Positions 19,203-29,484 of a stretch of 64,000 bases of DNA are shown here, piece by piece. Under the pieces are notes generated by a model. That model searched no databases and was not told the origin of the DNA. It saw only the letters and a list, made by a program, of their open reading frames with translations. The position numbers and the translations under genes were made by a program. This stretch comes from Basilea psittacipulmonis DSM 24701 (GTDB taxonomy: Bacteria > Pseudomonadota > Gammaproteobacteria > Burkholderiales > Burkholderiaceae_B): assembly GCF_000743945.1 (NCBI RefSeq), contig NZ_CP009238.1, positions 1,674,001-1,738,000 on the forward strand, read 5' to 3'. Positions within the stretch are counted from its first letter, which is position 1, and each line of letters starts with the position of its first letter.

Positions 19203-22200
19203 GTACCTATCTTGGTCAAATTCGTCTGCATGGTGCCAGACAAAACAATCTCAAAAACCTCAATGTTAACTTCAACACAGGAGAATTTACCGTTATTACA
19301 GGCGTATCGGGATCAGGCAAAAGTTCATTAGCCATCGATACCTTGTATGCAGAGGGTCAACGAAAATATGTTGAAACATTCTCTCCTTATGCAAGACAGT
19401 TTCTGGATCGCATGGATAAACCTGATGTGGACAAGATCGAGGGAATTTTACCCGCCATTGCCATTAATCAAACCAATCCTGTAAAAACGTCACGCAGTTC
19501 AGTGGGCACCATGACCGAGCTGAATGATTACCTAAAAATTTTATTTGCTCGTTCAGCGAAACTGTATTGTCAACAATGTGCCCATTTAGTAGAGAAAGAT
19601 AATCCTCAAACCATCATCCAAAAACTGCGTGATACCTTTGCTGACAGCGATCCTAGATTGACCGTCACTTTTTCTAAAACAGTGCCTAAATCTTTTACCG
19701 AAACAGAAATATTAGATTACTTACAGCAACAAGGCTACAGTCGCATTCATCACAGTGAAACCATCAATAAAGAACAAAAACTATTTGTGATTCAAGATAG
19801 ATTCCGACTATCAAAGGCGGATCCTGCTCGTCTTCAAGAAGCTTTTGAAGTCGCTTTAAAACATGGGACAGTCACAGTTTTCAGTGAAGATGACCAATGC
19901 TTACGTTTTAACGCCGATCTGTGTTGTGCGAATTGCGATATTCATTATCACGAACCCTTGCCTAGTACGTTTTCGTTTAATTCTCCACTCGGTGCTTGTG
20001 ATACCTGCCGTGGTTTTGGACGAACCATGTCTATTGACTATGGTCTCGTGATTCCAAATGAAAAACTCACGCTGCAAGAAGGGGCCGTCAAACCTTTTCA
20101 AACCCCCACGTTTAAATCTTGTCAGACTGATTTAGAAAAGTATGCAGCTAAACATCATATTCGTCTGGACATACCTTGGGAAGATCTAAGTCAAGAAGAA
20201 AAAGACTGGGTCATTAACGGCGATCCTGAGTGGAAAAATAATAAATCTTGGAAAACACAGTGGTATGGATTAGCAAGATTTTTTGCGGATTTAGAAAGTG
20301 CATCTTATAAAATGCACGTCAGAATATTATTATCAAAGTATCGTAGCTATACGATTTGTCAAGATTGTAAAGGTTCTCGTCTCAAACCCCAAGCCAATCT
20401 CTGGCGTTTAGGCGATGAAGTCGTTACAGATTTACCCAAGAATTGGACACACTTTATGCCTGTTCAGGCAACATGGTCAACTGAAACATTAAAACAGTTA
20501 CCGGGCTTAAATCTCTTTGATTTAATGCAGTTACCACTGGATAGGTTAAAAGCGTTTTTTCTTCATCTATCTAACTCACAGCATTTTGACAAAGCGATGG
20601 AGTTACCTTTAAATGAGGTAAATCACCGCTTGCAATACCTTTGTGATGTCGGTGTTGGTTATTTAAATTTAGATAGACAAAGTCGCACCTTATCAGGCGG
20701 AGAGGTTCAACGAATCAATCTCACCACGGCTTTGGGCACCTCTCTTACCAATACACTTTTTGTATTAGATGAGCCGTCTATTGGCTTGCACCCTCACGAT
20801 ACACAAAAGATTATTCAGGTATTAAAGCGTCTGAAAAACAATGGCAATACTTTAGTGGTGATTGAACATGACCCTCAAATCATGGTGGCGGCAGATAGAT
20901 TACTAGAGATAGGACCTGGGCCAGGTGAGCGAGGCGGAGAGATTGTTTTTGATGGTACGCCAGAAGACTTACGACAAGCGAATACCTTAACGGGAGAATA
21001 TCTTAGTGGGATAAAAAGTGTGGAAGCTCCTCGTCCCCAGCCCGTGACACCGAACACACCTAAAATTATTCTACAAGGGGCAAGAGCAAACAATCTCAAA
21101 AATATTGAGGTCAGCTTTCCACTTCAACGCCTTGTATGTATCACAGGGGTATCGGGGTCGGGAAAATCAACATTAATCCAAGATGTTTTATATCCCGCTC
21201 TATTGAAAAAACGTGGCAAACCCGCTGAGGGACAGCTTGAATATGATCAAATTTTAGGCGATGAACAACTCGCAGACGTTATTTTGGTCGATCAAAGTCC
21301 TATCGGCAAAACCGCTCGTTCTAATCCTGCCAGCTATGTCGGTGCCTTTGATGCGATCAGAAAGTTATTTGCCCTTGCACCGCTTTCGGTGGAACGTGGA
21401 TACACCGCTGGAACCTTTAGTTTTAACAGTGGTAATGGACGTTGTCCTACTTGTGGTGGCAGTGGTTTTGAACATATTGAAATGCAGTTCTTGGCCGATG
21501 TTTACTTACGTTGCCCTGACTGTAATGGAAAACGTTTTAAAGACGAAGTCTGCGAAGTGACCCTTTCTCATCTTGGTCAATCCGCTTCCATCGATGAAGT
21601 GTTGGATATGACCGTCAATGAAGCTCTTGATTTTTTCAAAGGGTTACAGGAAGTACAACGCAGTTTACAACCTTTAGTAGATGTAGGATTAGATTATTTA
21701 AAACTGGGACAAGCCGTTCCTACCTTATCCGCAGGCGAGGCTCAACGTCTGAAACTTGCTGGACATCTTGCCCAATCTAGCAAAACACTACATAAAAAAC
21801 TAGCACAAAAAGGTTCTTTATTCTTGTTTGATGAACCGACAACTGGCTTACACTTTGATGATATTTCTAAATTAATGAAAGCCTTTAGAAAGCTACTAGA
21901 AGCGGGACATTCACTCATTATCATCGAACATAATTTAGACGTGATTAAAGCCGCCGATTGGTTAATCGATCTGGGACCATCAGGTGGCGAGAATGGCGGT
22001 GAGATTGTTGTGACAGGCACACCTGCTGAAGTTGCCTTGCATCCTAGTTCTTACACCGCACAAGCATTGCGTGAATATCAGCAATCTATCGTTCATCCAG
22101 CACGTGATAGCATGGCCTTATCTGAGTCTTCTAGCCCATATCAGGTGGCCCCTAAAGAAGTGATTCAGATTCTCAATGCCCAAGAGCATAATTTAAAACA

Positions 22201-24703
22201 TGTCAATCTCACCATTCCACGCAATGTATTTACGGTGATTACAGGTGTATCAGGATCAGGAAAATCAACCTTAGCTTTTGATATTTTGTTTAACGAAGGA
22301 CAAAGACGATACTTAGAATCTTTAAACGCTTATGCACGTTCAATGGTACAACCCGCTGGGAAACCTGATGTTGACGCGATTTACGGCATCCCTCCCACAG
22401 TCGCAATTGAACAAAGAACCAGCCGAGGTGGCCGAAAATCAACCGTTGGCACCATGACGGAGATTCATCACTTCTTGCGTCTTTTATATGTAAAACTTGG
22501 CACCCAATTCTGCCCTCACTGTCAAATTCCCGTGTCATCACAAACACCTGATCAAATTTTGGAACATATTCGACGTGATTTTCCAAATAAAGTGATTACA
22601 CTATTGGCACCTTTGGTCATTGCTCGAAAAGGATATTACACTGATTTAGCTCAATGGGCGAAAAGCAAGCAATATCCTGAGTTACGCGTAGATGGCAAAA
22701 TGGTCAGTGTCTCATCATGGCCTCGACTCGACCGATACAAAGAGCATACGATTGAATTGCCAATCAAACAGTTCAACACAAAAACTGAGAAAGAGTTAAG
22801 TACACTTGTTCACACGGCCCTTTCACATGGAAATGGACAATTAAGCGTTTTATTAGGCGATCAAATCACTCATTATTCGAGCAAATTATCCTGCACGCAT
22901 TGTGCAAGAAGCTTTCCCGAACTTGATCCCCGCTTATTCTCATGGAACTCCAAACATGGTTGGTGTCCAGATTGTTTTGGTACTGGATTAAAAATCAAAG
23001 ATTTCGATGCTGAACAAACTGGTGAAGAAAGCCAATGGAATGACGATGAAACTCACTACGAACCTTGTCCAAGTTGTCATGGCTTGCGTTTAAACGAGGT
23101 TGCTCGACATGTTTATTGGAAAGAGAAAAACATCACCGATCTATGCCAAATGTCGGTAGAGGAACTATTTGATTACTTTGACCAATTAAAACTCACGAAA
23201 CGCGAGAAAGAAATCGCTTCAGAAGCCCTTAAAGAGGTGATTGGACGTTTGTCGTTTATGAAAGAAGTCGGTTTAGGATACTTGGGATTAGACCGTTCAG
23301 CTCCTACTCTATCGGGCGGAGAAGCTCAACGCATACGCCTGGCTGCACAGTTAGGATCCAATCTACAAGGTGTCTGCTATGTTCTGGATGAGCCAACCAT
23401 TGGCCTACATCCTAGAGACAATCGCATTTTACTTAATGCCTTGTCTAAACTCGAGCGTAACGGTAATACTTTAGTGGTCGTGGAACATGACGAAGATACC
23501 ATTCGTCGTGCCGATCATATTATCGATATTGGCCCTGGTGCAGGTGTTCGTGGCGGTACCGTAGTGGCACAAGGTTCGTATGAAGAAATTATTAAACAAC
23601 CTGAATCGATCACAGGTCGTTATCTGGCCCACCCAATGGTACACCCCATGCAGCCTAAACGTCCGATTGAAGATAAATGGCTCACCATTAAAAATGCCCA
23701 TCTTCATAACCTCAAACATATTGATGTGCGTATTCCTGTTGGCAAACTTTCTGTGGTAACAGGTGTATCGGGGTCAGGTAAATCTTCATTAGCAAGAGAT
23801 ATTTTATTAGGCAATTTAACATCCTTACCTGCTCACACATTTCATGGTTGTGACACGATAGAAGGTTGGGAACATATCGATCGTGTTTTAGAAGTTGATC
23901 AAACACCTATTGGCAAAACACCTCGTTCGTGTCCCGCTACCTATGTAGGTTTTTGGGATGATGTTCGTAAACAATTTGCCAATACTTATGAAGCTCAAAT
24001 CAATGGATGGAATGCCTCAAGATTTTCATTCAACACGAGCAATGGCCGCTGTCCAGTTTGTGATGGCCAAGGAATGAGAACGGTTGAAATGTCATTCTTA
24101 CCCAACATCAAAGTATTATGCGAAGCTTGTCACGGGGCGAGATTTAACCCTGAAACACTGGCCATTCAATTACGCGACAAAACGGTGGGAGAGGTATTAC
24201 AAATGGAAATCGATGATGCCATTCCTTATTTTGCCAATCATCCCAAAGTGCTCCGACCCTTGCAATTGCTACAAGATGTCGGTTTGGGTTACCTCACTTT
24301 AGGCCAACCGTCTCCCACGCTTTCTGGTGGTGAAGCCCAACGTATTAAACTTGTCAGCGAATTGGTCAAAGCAAGAATTGATGAGGGTATTCATCAAACA
24401 GGACGTGCATCCAAACGCCCACACACCTTATATGTTTTAGATGAACCTACAGTAGGCTTATCCATGGCCGATGTAGAAAAATTGATCAAAGTCTTACATC
24501 GACTCACCGATGCAGGCAATACCGTTGTCGTTATCGAACATAACTTGGATGTGATGGCAGAGGCCGATTGGATCGTGGATTTAGGACCTGAGGGAGGCAA
24601 AGACGGAGGTCAATTAGTGGCAGCCACCACACCTGAAGACCTGATAAAATCCTATCCGCACTCCCATACCGCGAATGTTTTAAAAACGTTCTTAAAGCAC
24701 TAA
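19199..24703 (+). CDS. uvrA: double-length UvrA (tandem-fused excinuclease ABC subunit A)
   Basis: This 1834-residue protein is about twice the usual 940 and consists of two UvrA-like halves joined near residue 960. There are four Walker A motifs (GVSGSGKSS/T) at about residues 35, 650, 1016 and 1522. Four ABC signatures (LSGGE or LSAGE followed by QR) and matching D-loop/Walker B segments (VLDEPSIGLHP, LFDEPTTGLHF, VLDEPTIGLHP, VLDEPTVGLS) go with them. Zinc-binding CxxC pairs occur in both halves. UvrA dimers scan DNA for damage and load UvrB, so this chain could act as a built-in dimer. All ATPase motifs look intact. Overlap with pdxA implies coupling. Whether a second, normal-length uvrA exists elsewhere cannot be seen. 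Confidence 0.95.
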   Translation: MSTYLGQIRLHGARQNNLKNLNVNFNTGEFTVITGVSGSGKSSLAIDTLYAEGQRKYVETFSPYARQFLDRMDKPDVDKIEGILPAIAINQTNPVKTSRSSVGTMTELNDYLKILFARSAKLYCQQCAHLVEKDNPQTIIQKLRDTFADSDPRLTVTFSKTVPKSFTETEILDYLQQQGYSRIHHSETINKEQKLFVIQDRFRLSKADPARLQEAFEVALKHGTVTVFSEDDQCLRFNADLCCANCDIHYHEPLPSTFSFNSPLGACDTCRGFGRTMSIDYGLVIPNEKLTLQEGAVKPFQTPTFKSCQTDLEKYAAKHHIRLDIPWEDLSQEEKDWVINGDPEWKNNKSWKTQWYGLARFFADLESASYKMHVRILLSKYRSYTICQDCKGSRLKPQANLWRLGDEVVTDLPKNWTHFMPVQATWSTETLKQLPGLNLFDLMQLPLDRLKAFFLHLSNSQHFDKAMELPLNEVNHRLQYLCDVGVGYLNLDRQSRTLSGGEVQRINLTTALGTSLTNTLFVLDEPSIGLHPHDTQKIIQVLKRLKNNGNTLVVIEHDPQIMVAADRLLEIGPGPGERGGEIVFDGTPEDLRQANTLTGEYLSGIKSVEAPRPQPVTPNTPKIILQGARANNLKNIEVSFPLQRLVCITGVSGSGKSTLIQDVLYPALLKKRGKPAEGQLEYDQILGDEQLADVILVDQSPIGKTARSNPASYVGAFDAIRKLFALAPLSVERGYTAGTFSFNSGNGRCPTCGGSGFEHIEMQFLADVYLRCPDCNGKRFKDEVCEVTLSHLGQSASIDEVLDMTVNEALDFFKGLQEVQRSLQPLVDVGLDYLKLGQAVPTLSAGEAQRLKLAGHLAQSSKTLHKKLAQKGSLFLFDEPTTGLHFDDISKLMKAFRKLLEAGHSLIIIEHNLDVIKAADWLIDLGPSGGENGGEIVVTGTPAEVALHPSSYTAQALREYQQSIVHPARDSMALSESSSPYQVAPKEVIQILNAQEHNLKHVNLTIPRNVFTVITGVSGSGKSTLAFDILFNEGQRRYLESLNAYARSMVQPAGKPDVDAIYGIPPTVAIEQRTSRGGRKSTVGTMTEIHHFLRLLYVKLGTQFCPHCQIPVSSQTPDQILEHIRRDFPNKVITLLAPLVIARKGYYTDLAQWAKSKQYPELRVDGKMVSVSSWPRLDRYKEHTIELPIKQFNTKTEKELSTLVHTALSHGNGQLSVLLGDQITHYSSKLSCTHCARSFPELDPRLFSWNSKHGWCPDCFGTGLKIKDFDAEQTGEESQWNDDETHYEPCPSCHGLRLNEVARHVYWKEKNITDLCQMSVEELFDYFDQLKLTKREKEIASEALKEVIGRLSFMKEVGLGYLGLDRSAPTLSGGEAQRIRLAAQLGSNLQGVCYVLDEPTIGLHPRDNRILLNALSKLERNGNTLVVVEHDEDTIRRADHIIDIGPGAGVRGGTVVAQGSYEEIIKQPESITGRYLAHPMVHPMQPKRPIEDKWLTIKNAHLHNLKHIDVRIPVGKLSVVTGVSGSGKSSLARDILLGNLTSLPAHTFHGCDTIEGWEHIDRVLEVDQTPIGKTPRSCPATYVGFWDDVRKQFANTYEAQINGWNASRFSFNTSNGRCPVCDGQGMRTVEMSFLPNIKVLCEACHGARFNPETLAIQLRDKTVGEVLQMEIDDAIPYFANHPKVLRPLQLLQDVGLGYLTLGQPSPTLSGGEAQRIKLVSELVKARIDEGIHQTGRASKRPHTLYVLDEPTVGLSMADVEKLIKVLHRLTDAGNTVVVIEHNLDVMAEADWIVDLGPEGGKDGGQLVAATTPEDLIKSYPHSHTANVLKTFLKH

Positions 24704-24727
24704 TCTTTAAGATCCATTCATCATCAA

Positions 24728-24773
24728 GCGAACAAGAAGAAAGCGTCTCATTTACGTGTTCTTCTTCGTTCGC
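24728..24773 (+). terminator. imperfect hairpin downstream of uvrA
   Basis: GCGAACAAGAAGAA at 24728-24741 and TTCTTCTTCGTTCGC at 24759-24773 form a long stem with one bulge. No T-run follows, so termination is uncertain. It may stabilise the 3' end. Confidence 0.35.
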
Positions 24774-24810
24774 CGCGGTCTGAACCTGTCGTACAAAATT
24801 TTTAAGCATA

Positions 24811-24844
24811 AAAAAACACCCTCTATCACAAGAGAGTGTTTTTC
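24811..24844 (-). terminator. terminator of the rpmI-rplT-pheS-pheT-ihfA operon
   Basis: AAAAACAC(T)CTCT and AGAG(G)GTGTTTTT pair around a short loop. On the minus strand seven T follow, about 40 bp after the ihfA stop. The A-tract on the other side may let it also serve uvrA. Confidence 0.85.
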
Positions 24845-24882
24845 GTAAACAGTGATAAAGACTCGCTAAAAACCTTAGGGTA

Positions 24883-25185
24883 TTAACCTTTTACGCGAAT
24901 CGATCCTTTTAATTTTTGGCTGGCATGAAAGGTTACCACACGACGAGCTGAGATAGGAATCGTTTCGCCAGTTTTAGGGTTACGTCCAGGACGTGGTGTT
25001 TTATCACGAACTTGAAAATTACCAAAGCCAGATAGTTTTACCTCTTCTCCACGGCAAAGACAGTCTCTAATGCTTTCAAAAAACTGATTAACAACTTCTT
25101 TGGCTTCACGTTTATTCATACCGATCACTTCATTCAAAGTGTCCGCTAACTCTGCTTTTGTTAAGGTTTTTGGTTCTGTAGTCAT
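24883..25185 (-). CDS. ihfA: integration host factor alpha subunit
   Basis: This 100-residue HU/IHF-fold protein has [12 protein letters not shown], the beta-arm tip [14 protein letters not shown] with the DNA-intercalating Pro, and [13 protein letters not shown]. It pairs with IhfB to bend DNA. Its place directly after pheT (12 bp) is the conserved alpha-subunit location, which separates it from HU and IhfB. Confidence 0.96.
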   Translation of the reverse strand: MTTEPKTLTKAELADTLNEVIGMNKREAKEVVNQFFESIRDCLCRGEEVKLSGFGNFQVRDKTPRPGRNPKTGETIPISARRVVTFHASQKLKGSIRVKG

Positions 25186-25197
25186 TTTATGTTTTCC

Positions 25198-27600
25198 TTA
25201 TCGTTGTCGTACTGAGTACGTTTCTGTCCATAATTTAAGTACGGCAGCCATTGTCTGCTCAACCTGTGCATCTTCCAAAGTATGTTGAGTATCTTGCAAA
25301 ACAAAACGTAATGCCAAACTACGCTCATCTGTATTTGAATTCGGATCTTTCCAAACATCAAATAAAGTTACTTCTTTAATGCGTTTCAACTCTTCATTTT
25401 TCGCTCGTTTTAAAGTTTCGAGCAAACTTGATAATTCGAGTGATTTAGGGGCCCAAATAGCCAAATCACGAATTACCTGAGGCTGTTTTGAGTATTCTTT
25501 TACGCGTGGCAAAGGAACATTCTCAAACGCAGCAAACTCTACCTCAAACACTACAGGAGCATTTGTCAAATCATATTTTTGGACTAGGCTTGGATGTAAC
25601 TCACCGATAAAACCTATCTCTTTGCCTTGATAGATAACGGCAGCACTACGTCCAGGATGTAAAGCAGGAAATGCTTTAGATTGGAATTTTACGTCATTTT
25701 GGGCTGGGAATAACTGACACAAATCAGCTTTTACGTCATAGAAATCCACGTTTCTATGTGCAACACCCCATTGTTCGGGGAATGCTGGCCCCCAAGCAAC
25801 CGCCGCCAAATGTGGTACCTGTCTAACACCTTTTACTGTTAAATCGCCTGAAACGACCTTTTCATCTTTAGAAAAAACAGCACCTAACTCAAATACTCTC
25901 ACACGGTTAAGCTGTCGTTTGGCGTTAAAAACCACATTATCCACCAATCCTGCCAACAAGCTAGAACGCATCACAGACAGCTGGCTAGCAATTGGATTTA
26001 ACAGACGAATAGGATCATCATTGGATACAAAATCTTTTTCCCAAGATTCTGGTACAAAGCTATAATTCACGACCTCTTGGTAGTCTTGTGCCACCATCAA
26101 ATCGCGAATATGATGTGGTCGTCCTTTTTTCTCGTATGTAGGCAACATCACCGCTGGAGCAACAGGCGGATTAGCAGGTATATTGTCAAATCCGTATATG
26201 CGAGCGACTTCTTCGATCAAATCTTCTTCAATTTCAATATCAAAACGCCAAGACGGTGATTGAACGGTAAAGACCCCATCTTTGAACTGATAATCAAACG
26301 CTAAATCTGTAAAAATCTCAGCAATACGTTCACTGGGGATGTCCACACCTAAAATCTTCTGACAACGTGAAACACGCATAGAAACAGGCTGTCGTTTTGG
26401 TAAATTCACCACTTGATCTTGCAATGGACCGACTTCACCACCACAAATCGTGACGATCAAACGAGTTAAGTATTCTAAATGATCGGTTAAACAAGCAAAA
26501 TCAACCCCACGTTCAAATCGGTGTGCCGCTTCAGAATTAAGCTTGAATCGTCTGGTTAACCCTGCAATCGCAGCAGGATGCCAAAACGCCTGTTCAACAA
26601 AAATATGCTGGGTCTCTTCGCTTACAGAGGCTTCCAAACCACCCATCACACCTGCCATCGCTTCTGGCTTCGTGCCTGCGTAAACCACCCCGACTTTTTC
26701 ATCTAGCGTCACCGTTTCATTATTTAACAAAGTCAACGTTTCACCAGACTTTGCCCAATCTACCGTGATCGCTTTTGTGGCCATCTTATCCAAATCGAAA
26801 ATGTGAGAAGGCGTACCTAATTCCAACATCACATAGTTAGAAATATCAACTAATACATTGACACTTCTTTGTCCGCTACGCTCTAAGCGTTCTTTCATCC
26901 AAGCAGGCGTGGGCGTATGAGCATTCACGCCACGAATAACGCGACCTGCAAAGCGTCCGCACAAATCAGGTGCATTAACCGTAACAGGAATAACGTCTGA
27001 AATCGTGGCTGGAACAGGCGTAAAATCAAACTCTTTTACTTTTGCACCCGTTAAAGCACCCACTTCGCGAGCAACGCCTTTAATAGACAAACAATCCGCA
27101 CGATTAGGCGTAATTTTTAGTTCAAAAATCTGTTCATCTAATCTAAAAACATCACGAATATCTTGGCCTAATTCGACTTGTTCAGGATCTAATACTAACA
27201 ATCCGTCATGCTCTTGTGTCATGCCAATCTCGGTAGCAGAACACAGCATACCAAATGATTCAACACCTCTGAGCTTGCCTTTTGAGATTTTAATCCCACC
27301 AGGCAACTGGGCTCCAATTCTCGCTAAAGGCACGGTCAATCCTTTCGCCGCATTAGGGGCACCACACACCACTTGCAATAAGGTGCCACTACCATCATTT
27401 ACCTGACAAACTCTTAGTTTATCTGCATCAGGATGAGGTTCTATCGCTTCAATTCTAGCGACAACCACGCCGGAAAAAGGGACGGCAACAGGAGCAATTT
27501 CCTCAATTTCAAGGCCAGCCATTGTTAATAAATGGCCCAATGCCTCAGTATCTTGTGTAGGATTAACAACTGCTCGCAGCCAAGACTCTGGAAATAACAT
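25198..27600 (-). CDS. pheT: phenylalanyl-tRNA synthetase beta subunit
   Basis: This 800-residue protein has normal length. An N-terminal EMAP/tRNA-binding domain (VVARIEAIEPHPDADKLRVC) is followed by the B3/B4 editing domain (RADCLSIKGVAREVGALTG onward), the B5 domain and the catalytic-like domain. The C-terminal anticodon-binding FDX-ACB domain ends the protein (SKQPQVIRDLAIWAP to TLEDAQVEQTM). It forms a heterotetramer with PheS. It is 21 bp after pheS. Confidence 0.97.
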   Translation of the reverse strand: MLFPESWLRAVVNPTQDTEALGHLLTMAGLEIEEIAPVAVPFSGVVVARIEAIEPHPDADKLRVCQVNDGSGTLLQVVCGAPNAAKGLTVPLARIGAQLPGGIKISKGKLRGVESFGMLCSATEIGMTQEHDGLLVLDPEQVELGQDIRDVFRLDEQIFELKITPNRADCLSIKGVAREVGALTGAKVKEFDFTPVPATISDVIPVTVNAPDLCGRFAGRVIRGVNAHTPTPAWMKERLERSGQRSVNVLVDISNYVMLELGTPSHIFDLDKMATKAITVDWAKSGETLTLLNNETVTLDEKVGVVYAGTKPEAMAGVMGGLEASVSEETQHIFVEQAFWHPAAIAGLTRRFKLNSEAAHRFERGVDFACLTDHLEYLTRLIVTICGGEVGPLQDQVVNLPKRQPVSMRVSRCQKILGVDIPSERIAEIFTDLAFDYQFKDGVFTVQSPSWRFDIEIEEDLIEEVARIYGFDNIPANPPVAPAVMLPTYEKKGRPHHIRDLMVAQDYQEVVNYSFVPESWEKDFVSNDDPIRLLNPIASQLSVMRSSLLAGLVDNVVFNAKRQLNRVRVFELGAVFSKDEKVVSGDLTVKGVRQVPHLAAVAWGPAFPEQWGVAHRNVDFYDVKADLCQLFPAQNDVKFQSKAFPALHPGRSAAVIYQGKEIGFIGELHPSLVQKYDLTNAPVVFEVEFAAFENVPLPRVKEYSKQPQVIRDLAIWAPKSLELSSLLETLKRAKNEELKRIKEVTLFDVWKDPNSNTDERSLALRFVLQDTQHTLEDAQVEQTMAAVLKLWTETYSVRQR

Positions 27601-27621
27601 ATCTCGTGCCTAGTAAATTAA

Positions 27622-28653
27622 TTAGTAATTAAACTGTTTGAGAAAGCGTAAATCGCCTTCAAAGAATTGGCGCAAATCATTCACGCCGTAACGTAGCATC
27701 GTTAAACGCTCTAAACCTGAACCAAATGCAAAACCGACGTATTCTTCTGGATCCAAACCAAAATTACGGATCACTGAGGGATGGGTTTGTCCTGAACCTG
27801 AGATTTCAAGCCAGCGTCCTTTATTTGGACCACTGGTAAACATCATATCAATCTCGGCAGATGGCTCAGTAAATGGGAAAAAAGAAGGTCTAAAACGAAC
27901 ACACAAATCTTCTGTCTCGAAAAACGCACGTAAAAAATTCGTATAAACGCCTTTTAGATCTGCAAATGAAATATTTTTATCAATCCACAAACCCTCAACC
28001 TGATGGAACATAGGTGAATGCGTCGCATCGCTATCCACACGATAAGTACGCCCTGGTGCAATGACCTTAATAGGAGGTTGATGGGTACGAGCATAACGAA
28101 CCTGCATAGGGCTGGTATGCGTACGTAGCAACAAAGGCAAACCCTCATCATCCTGCATATCCACATAAAATGTGTCTTGCATGGAGCGAGCTGGGTGATT
28201 TAATGGATTATTCAAAGAAGTGAAATTCGTCCAGTCATTTTCAATCTCAGGGCCACTTGCTACCTCAAATCCAATCGAGCGAAAAATCTCTTCCACTCGT
28301 TGCCAAGTGCGAATGACGGGATGAATGCCACCTCTGTCACGCCCCCTACCTGGAAGCGTGACATCAATGGTCTCGGCTGCTAGGCGAGCATTTAACTTCG
28401 CCACAGCAAATGCTTCTCGACGAGCATTTAACAGATTTTCAATTTCCTTTTTTAACTCATTAATCTGAGCACCGCGAGTACGTTTTTCCTCAATGGAAAG
28501 CTGTGCCATCCCTTTCATCAAGGCGGTCACGGCTCCCTGTTTACCCAAGAACTTTGCTTTTTCGTTCTCTAGGCTCGCCTCATCAGTAGCTGCGTTAAAC
28601 AGCGTTCTCGCTTCTTCCAGTAATTTATCTAAATCTGTTACAGTCGTCATCAT
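27622..28653 (-). CDS. pheS: phenylalanyl-tRNA synthetase alpha subunit
   Basis: This 343-residue class II catalytic subunit has an N-terminal coiled coil, then motif 2 ([19 protein letters not shown]) and motif 3 in [19 protein letters not shown]. The phenylalanine-pocket region around [17 protein letters not shown] is intact. The start has two adjacent ATGs (28653 and 28650). It sits between rplT and pheT. Confidence 0.97.
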   Translation of the reverse strand: MMTTVTDLDKLLEEARTLFNAATDEASLENEKAKFLGKQGAVTALMKGMAQLSIEEKRTRGAQINELKKEIENLLNARREAFAVAKLNARLAAETIDVTLPGRGRDRGGIHPVIRTWQRVEEIFRSIGFEVASGPEIENDWTNFTSLNNPLNHPARSMQDTFYVDMQDDEGLPLLLRTHTSPMQVRYARTHQPPIKVIAPGRTYRVDSDATHSPMFHQVEGLWIDKNISFADLKGVYTNFLRAFFETEDLCVRFRPSFFPFTEPSAEIDMMFTSGPNKGRWLEISGSGQTHPSVIRNFGLDPEEYVGFAFGSGLERLTMLRYGVNDLRQFFEGDLRFLKQFNY

Positions 28654-28665
28654 TAAGCCACTATA

Positions 28666-29022
28666 TTAAGCCAAGGCAGATTTAGCTTGAGCAACGATAG
28701 CTGCAAAGCCTGCTTTATCATTTACTGCTAAATCAGCTAATACTTTACGATCCAAAGCAATTTCCGCTTTTTTCAAACCAGCGATAAATTGGCTGTACGT
28801 AATACCTTGAGAACGAACTGCCGCATTAATACGAGCAATCCACAACGCACGGAATGTACGTTTTTTGTTACGACGGTCACGATATGCATACTGACCAGCA
28901 CGCATTACCGCTTGTTTCGCTACACGGAATACGTTACCACGACGACCACGGTAACCTTTAGCAGCATTAATAACTTTCTTATGACGAGCATGTGCAGTAA
29001 CACCACGTTTTACGCGAGGCAT
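28666..29022 (-). CDS. rplT: 50S ribosomal protein L20
   Basis: This 118-residue protein has the normal length and a basic N-terminal extension ([36 protein letters not shown]). The globular end ([31 protein letters not shown]) follows. L20 assembles 23S rRNA and in other bacteria represses its own operon. It is 12 bp after rpmI. Confidence 0.98.
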   Translation of the reverse strand: MPRVKRGVTAHARHKKVINAAKGYRGRRGNVFRVAKQAVMRAGQYAYRDRRNKKRTFRALWIARINAAVRSQGITYSQFIAGLKKAEIALDRKVLADLAVNDKAGFAAIVAQAKSALA

Positions 29023-29034
29023 AGTAATCTCCTA

Positions 29035-29232
29035 TTAAGCAAATGGCATCATGGCTCTTACTGAGTTCAAATTAGATTCATGAACCGCAGCAATACCACG
29101 TAAATGACGTTTATTTTTAGTGGTCTTTTTCGTTAAGATATGACGTTTAAACGCTTGACCACGCTTAATAGAACCGCTTCCTCTCACGATAAAACGCTTA
29201 GAAGCACTTTTCTTCGTTTTCATCTTAGGCAT
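29035..29232 (-). CDS. rpmI: 50S ribosomal protein L35
   Basis: This 65-residue basic protein begins [14 protein letters not shown] and carries the [18 protein letters not shown] core of L35. It is the first gene of the operon here. The usual infC directly upstream is absent, and the next gene upstream is a glycosyltransferase. Confidence 0.98.
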   Translation of the reverse strand: MPKMKTKKSASKRFIVRGSGSIKRGQAFKRHILTKKTTKNKRHLRGIAAVHESNLNSVRAMMPFA

Positions 29233-29370
29233 AATAATTATTCCTAATAAGTGATTATAGGTGCCTCGAAACTTTTCGAGTCTTTACAAACCCTAACCAT
29301 CCACTGTTATTAAAAATTTCTTCGAACTCTAACAAAATATAGAGCCTAAAAACCAATAAACAGACCGCCT

Positions 29371-29399
29371 ATTATACTAACTAAATAAAAAATTGTCTA
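29371..29399 (-). promoter_or_regulatory. strong promoter and leader of rpmI operon
   Basis: On the minus strand a -35 TAGACA (29394-29399) and a perfect -10 TATAAT (29371-29376) are 17 bp apart. Transcription near 29364 gives a leader of about 130 nt before rpmI. The leader can form CTCTA/TAGAG and CTCGAA/TTCGAG (29265-29280) hairpins. L20 feedback on such leaders is known in other bacteria; its presence here is inference. Confidence 0.65.
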
Positions 29400-29484
29400 T
29401 AAAATCATAGTGTCGTAAGATTCTTTTACAACAACTTGTATTTAAAATTATCTTTTGGAATGGGTATAACTTTTGGTATGACGA

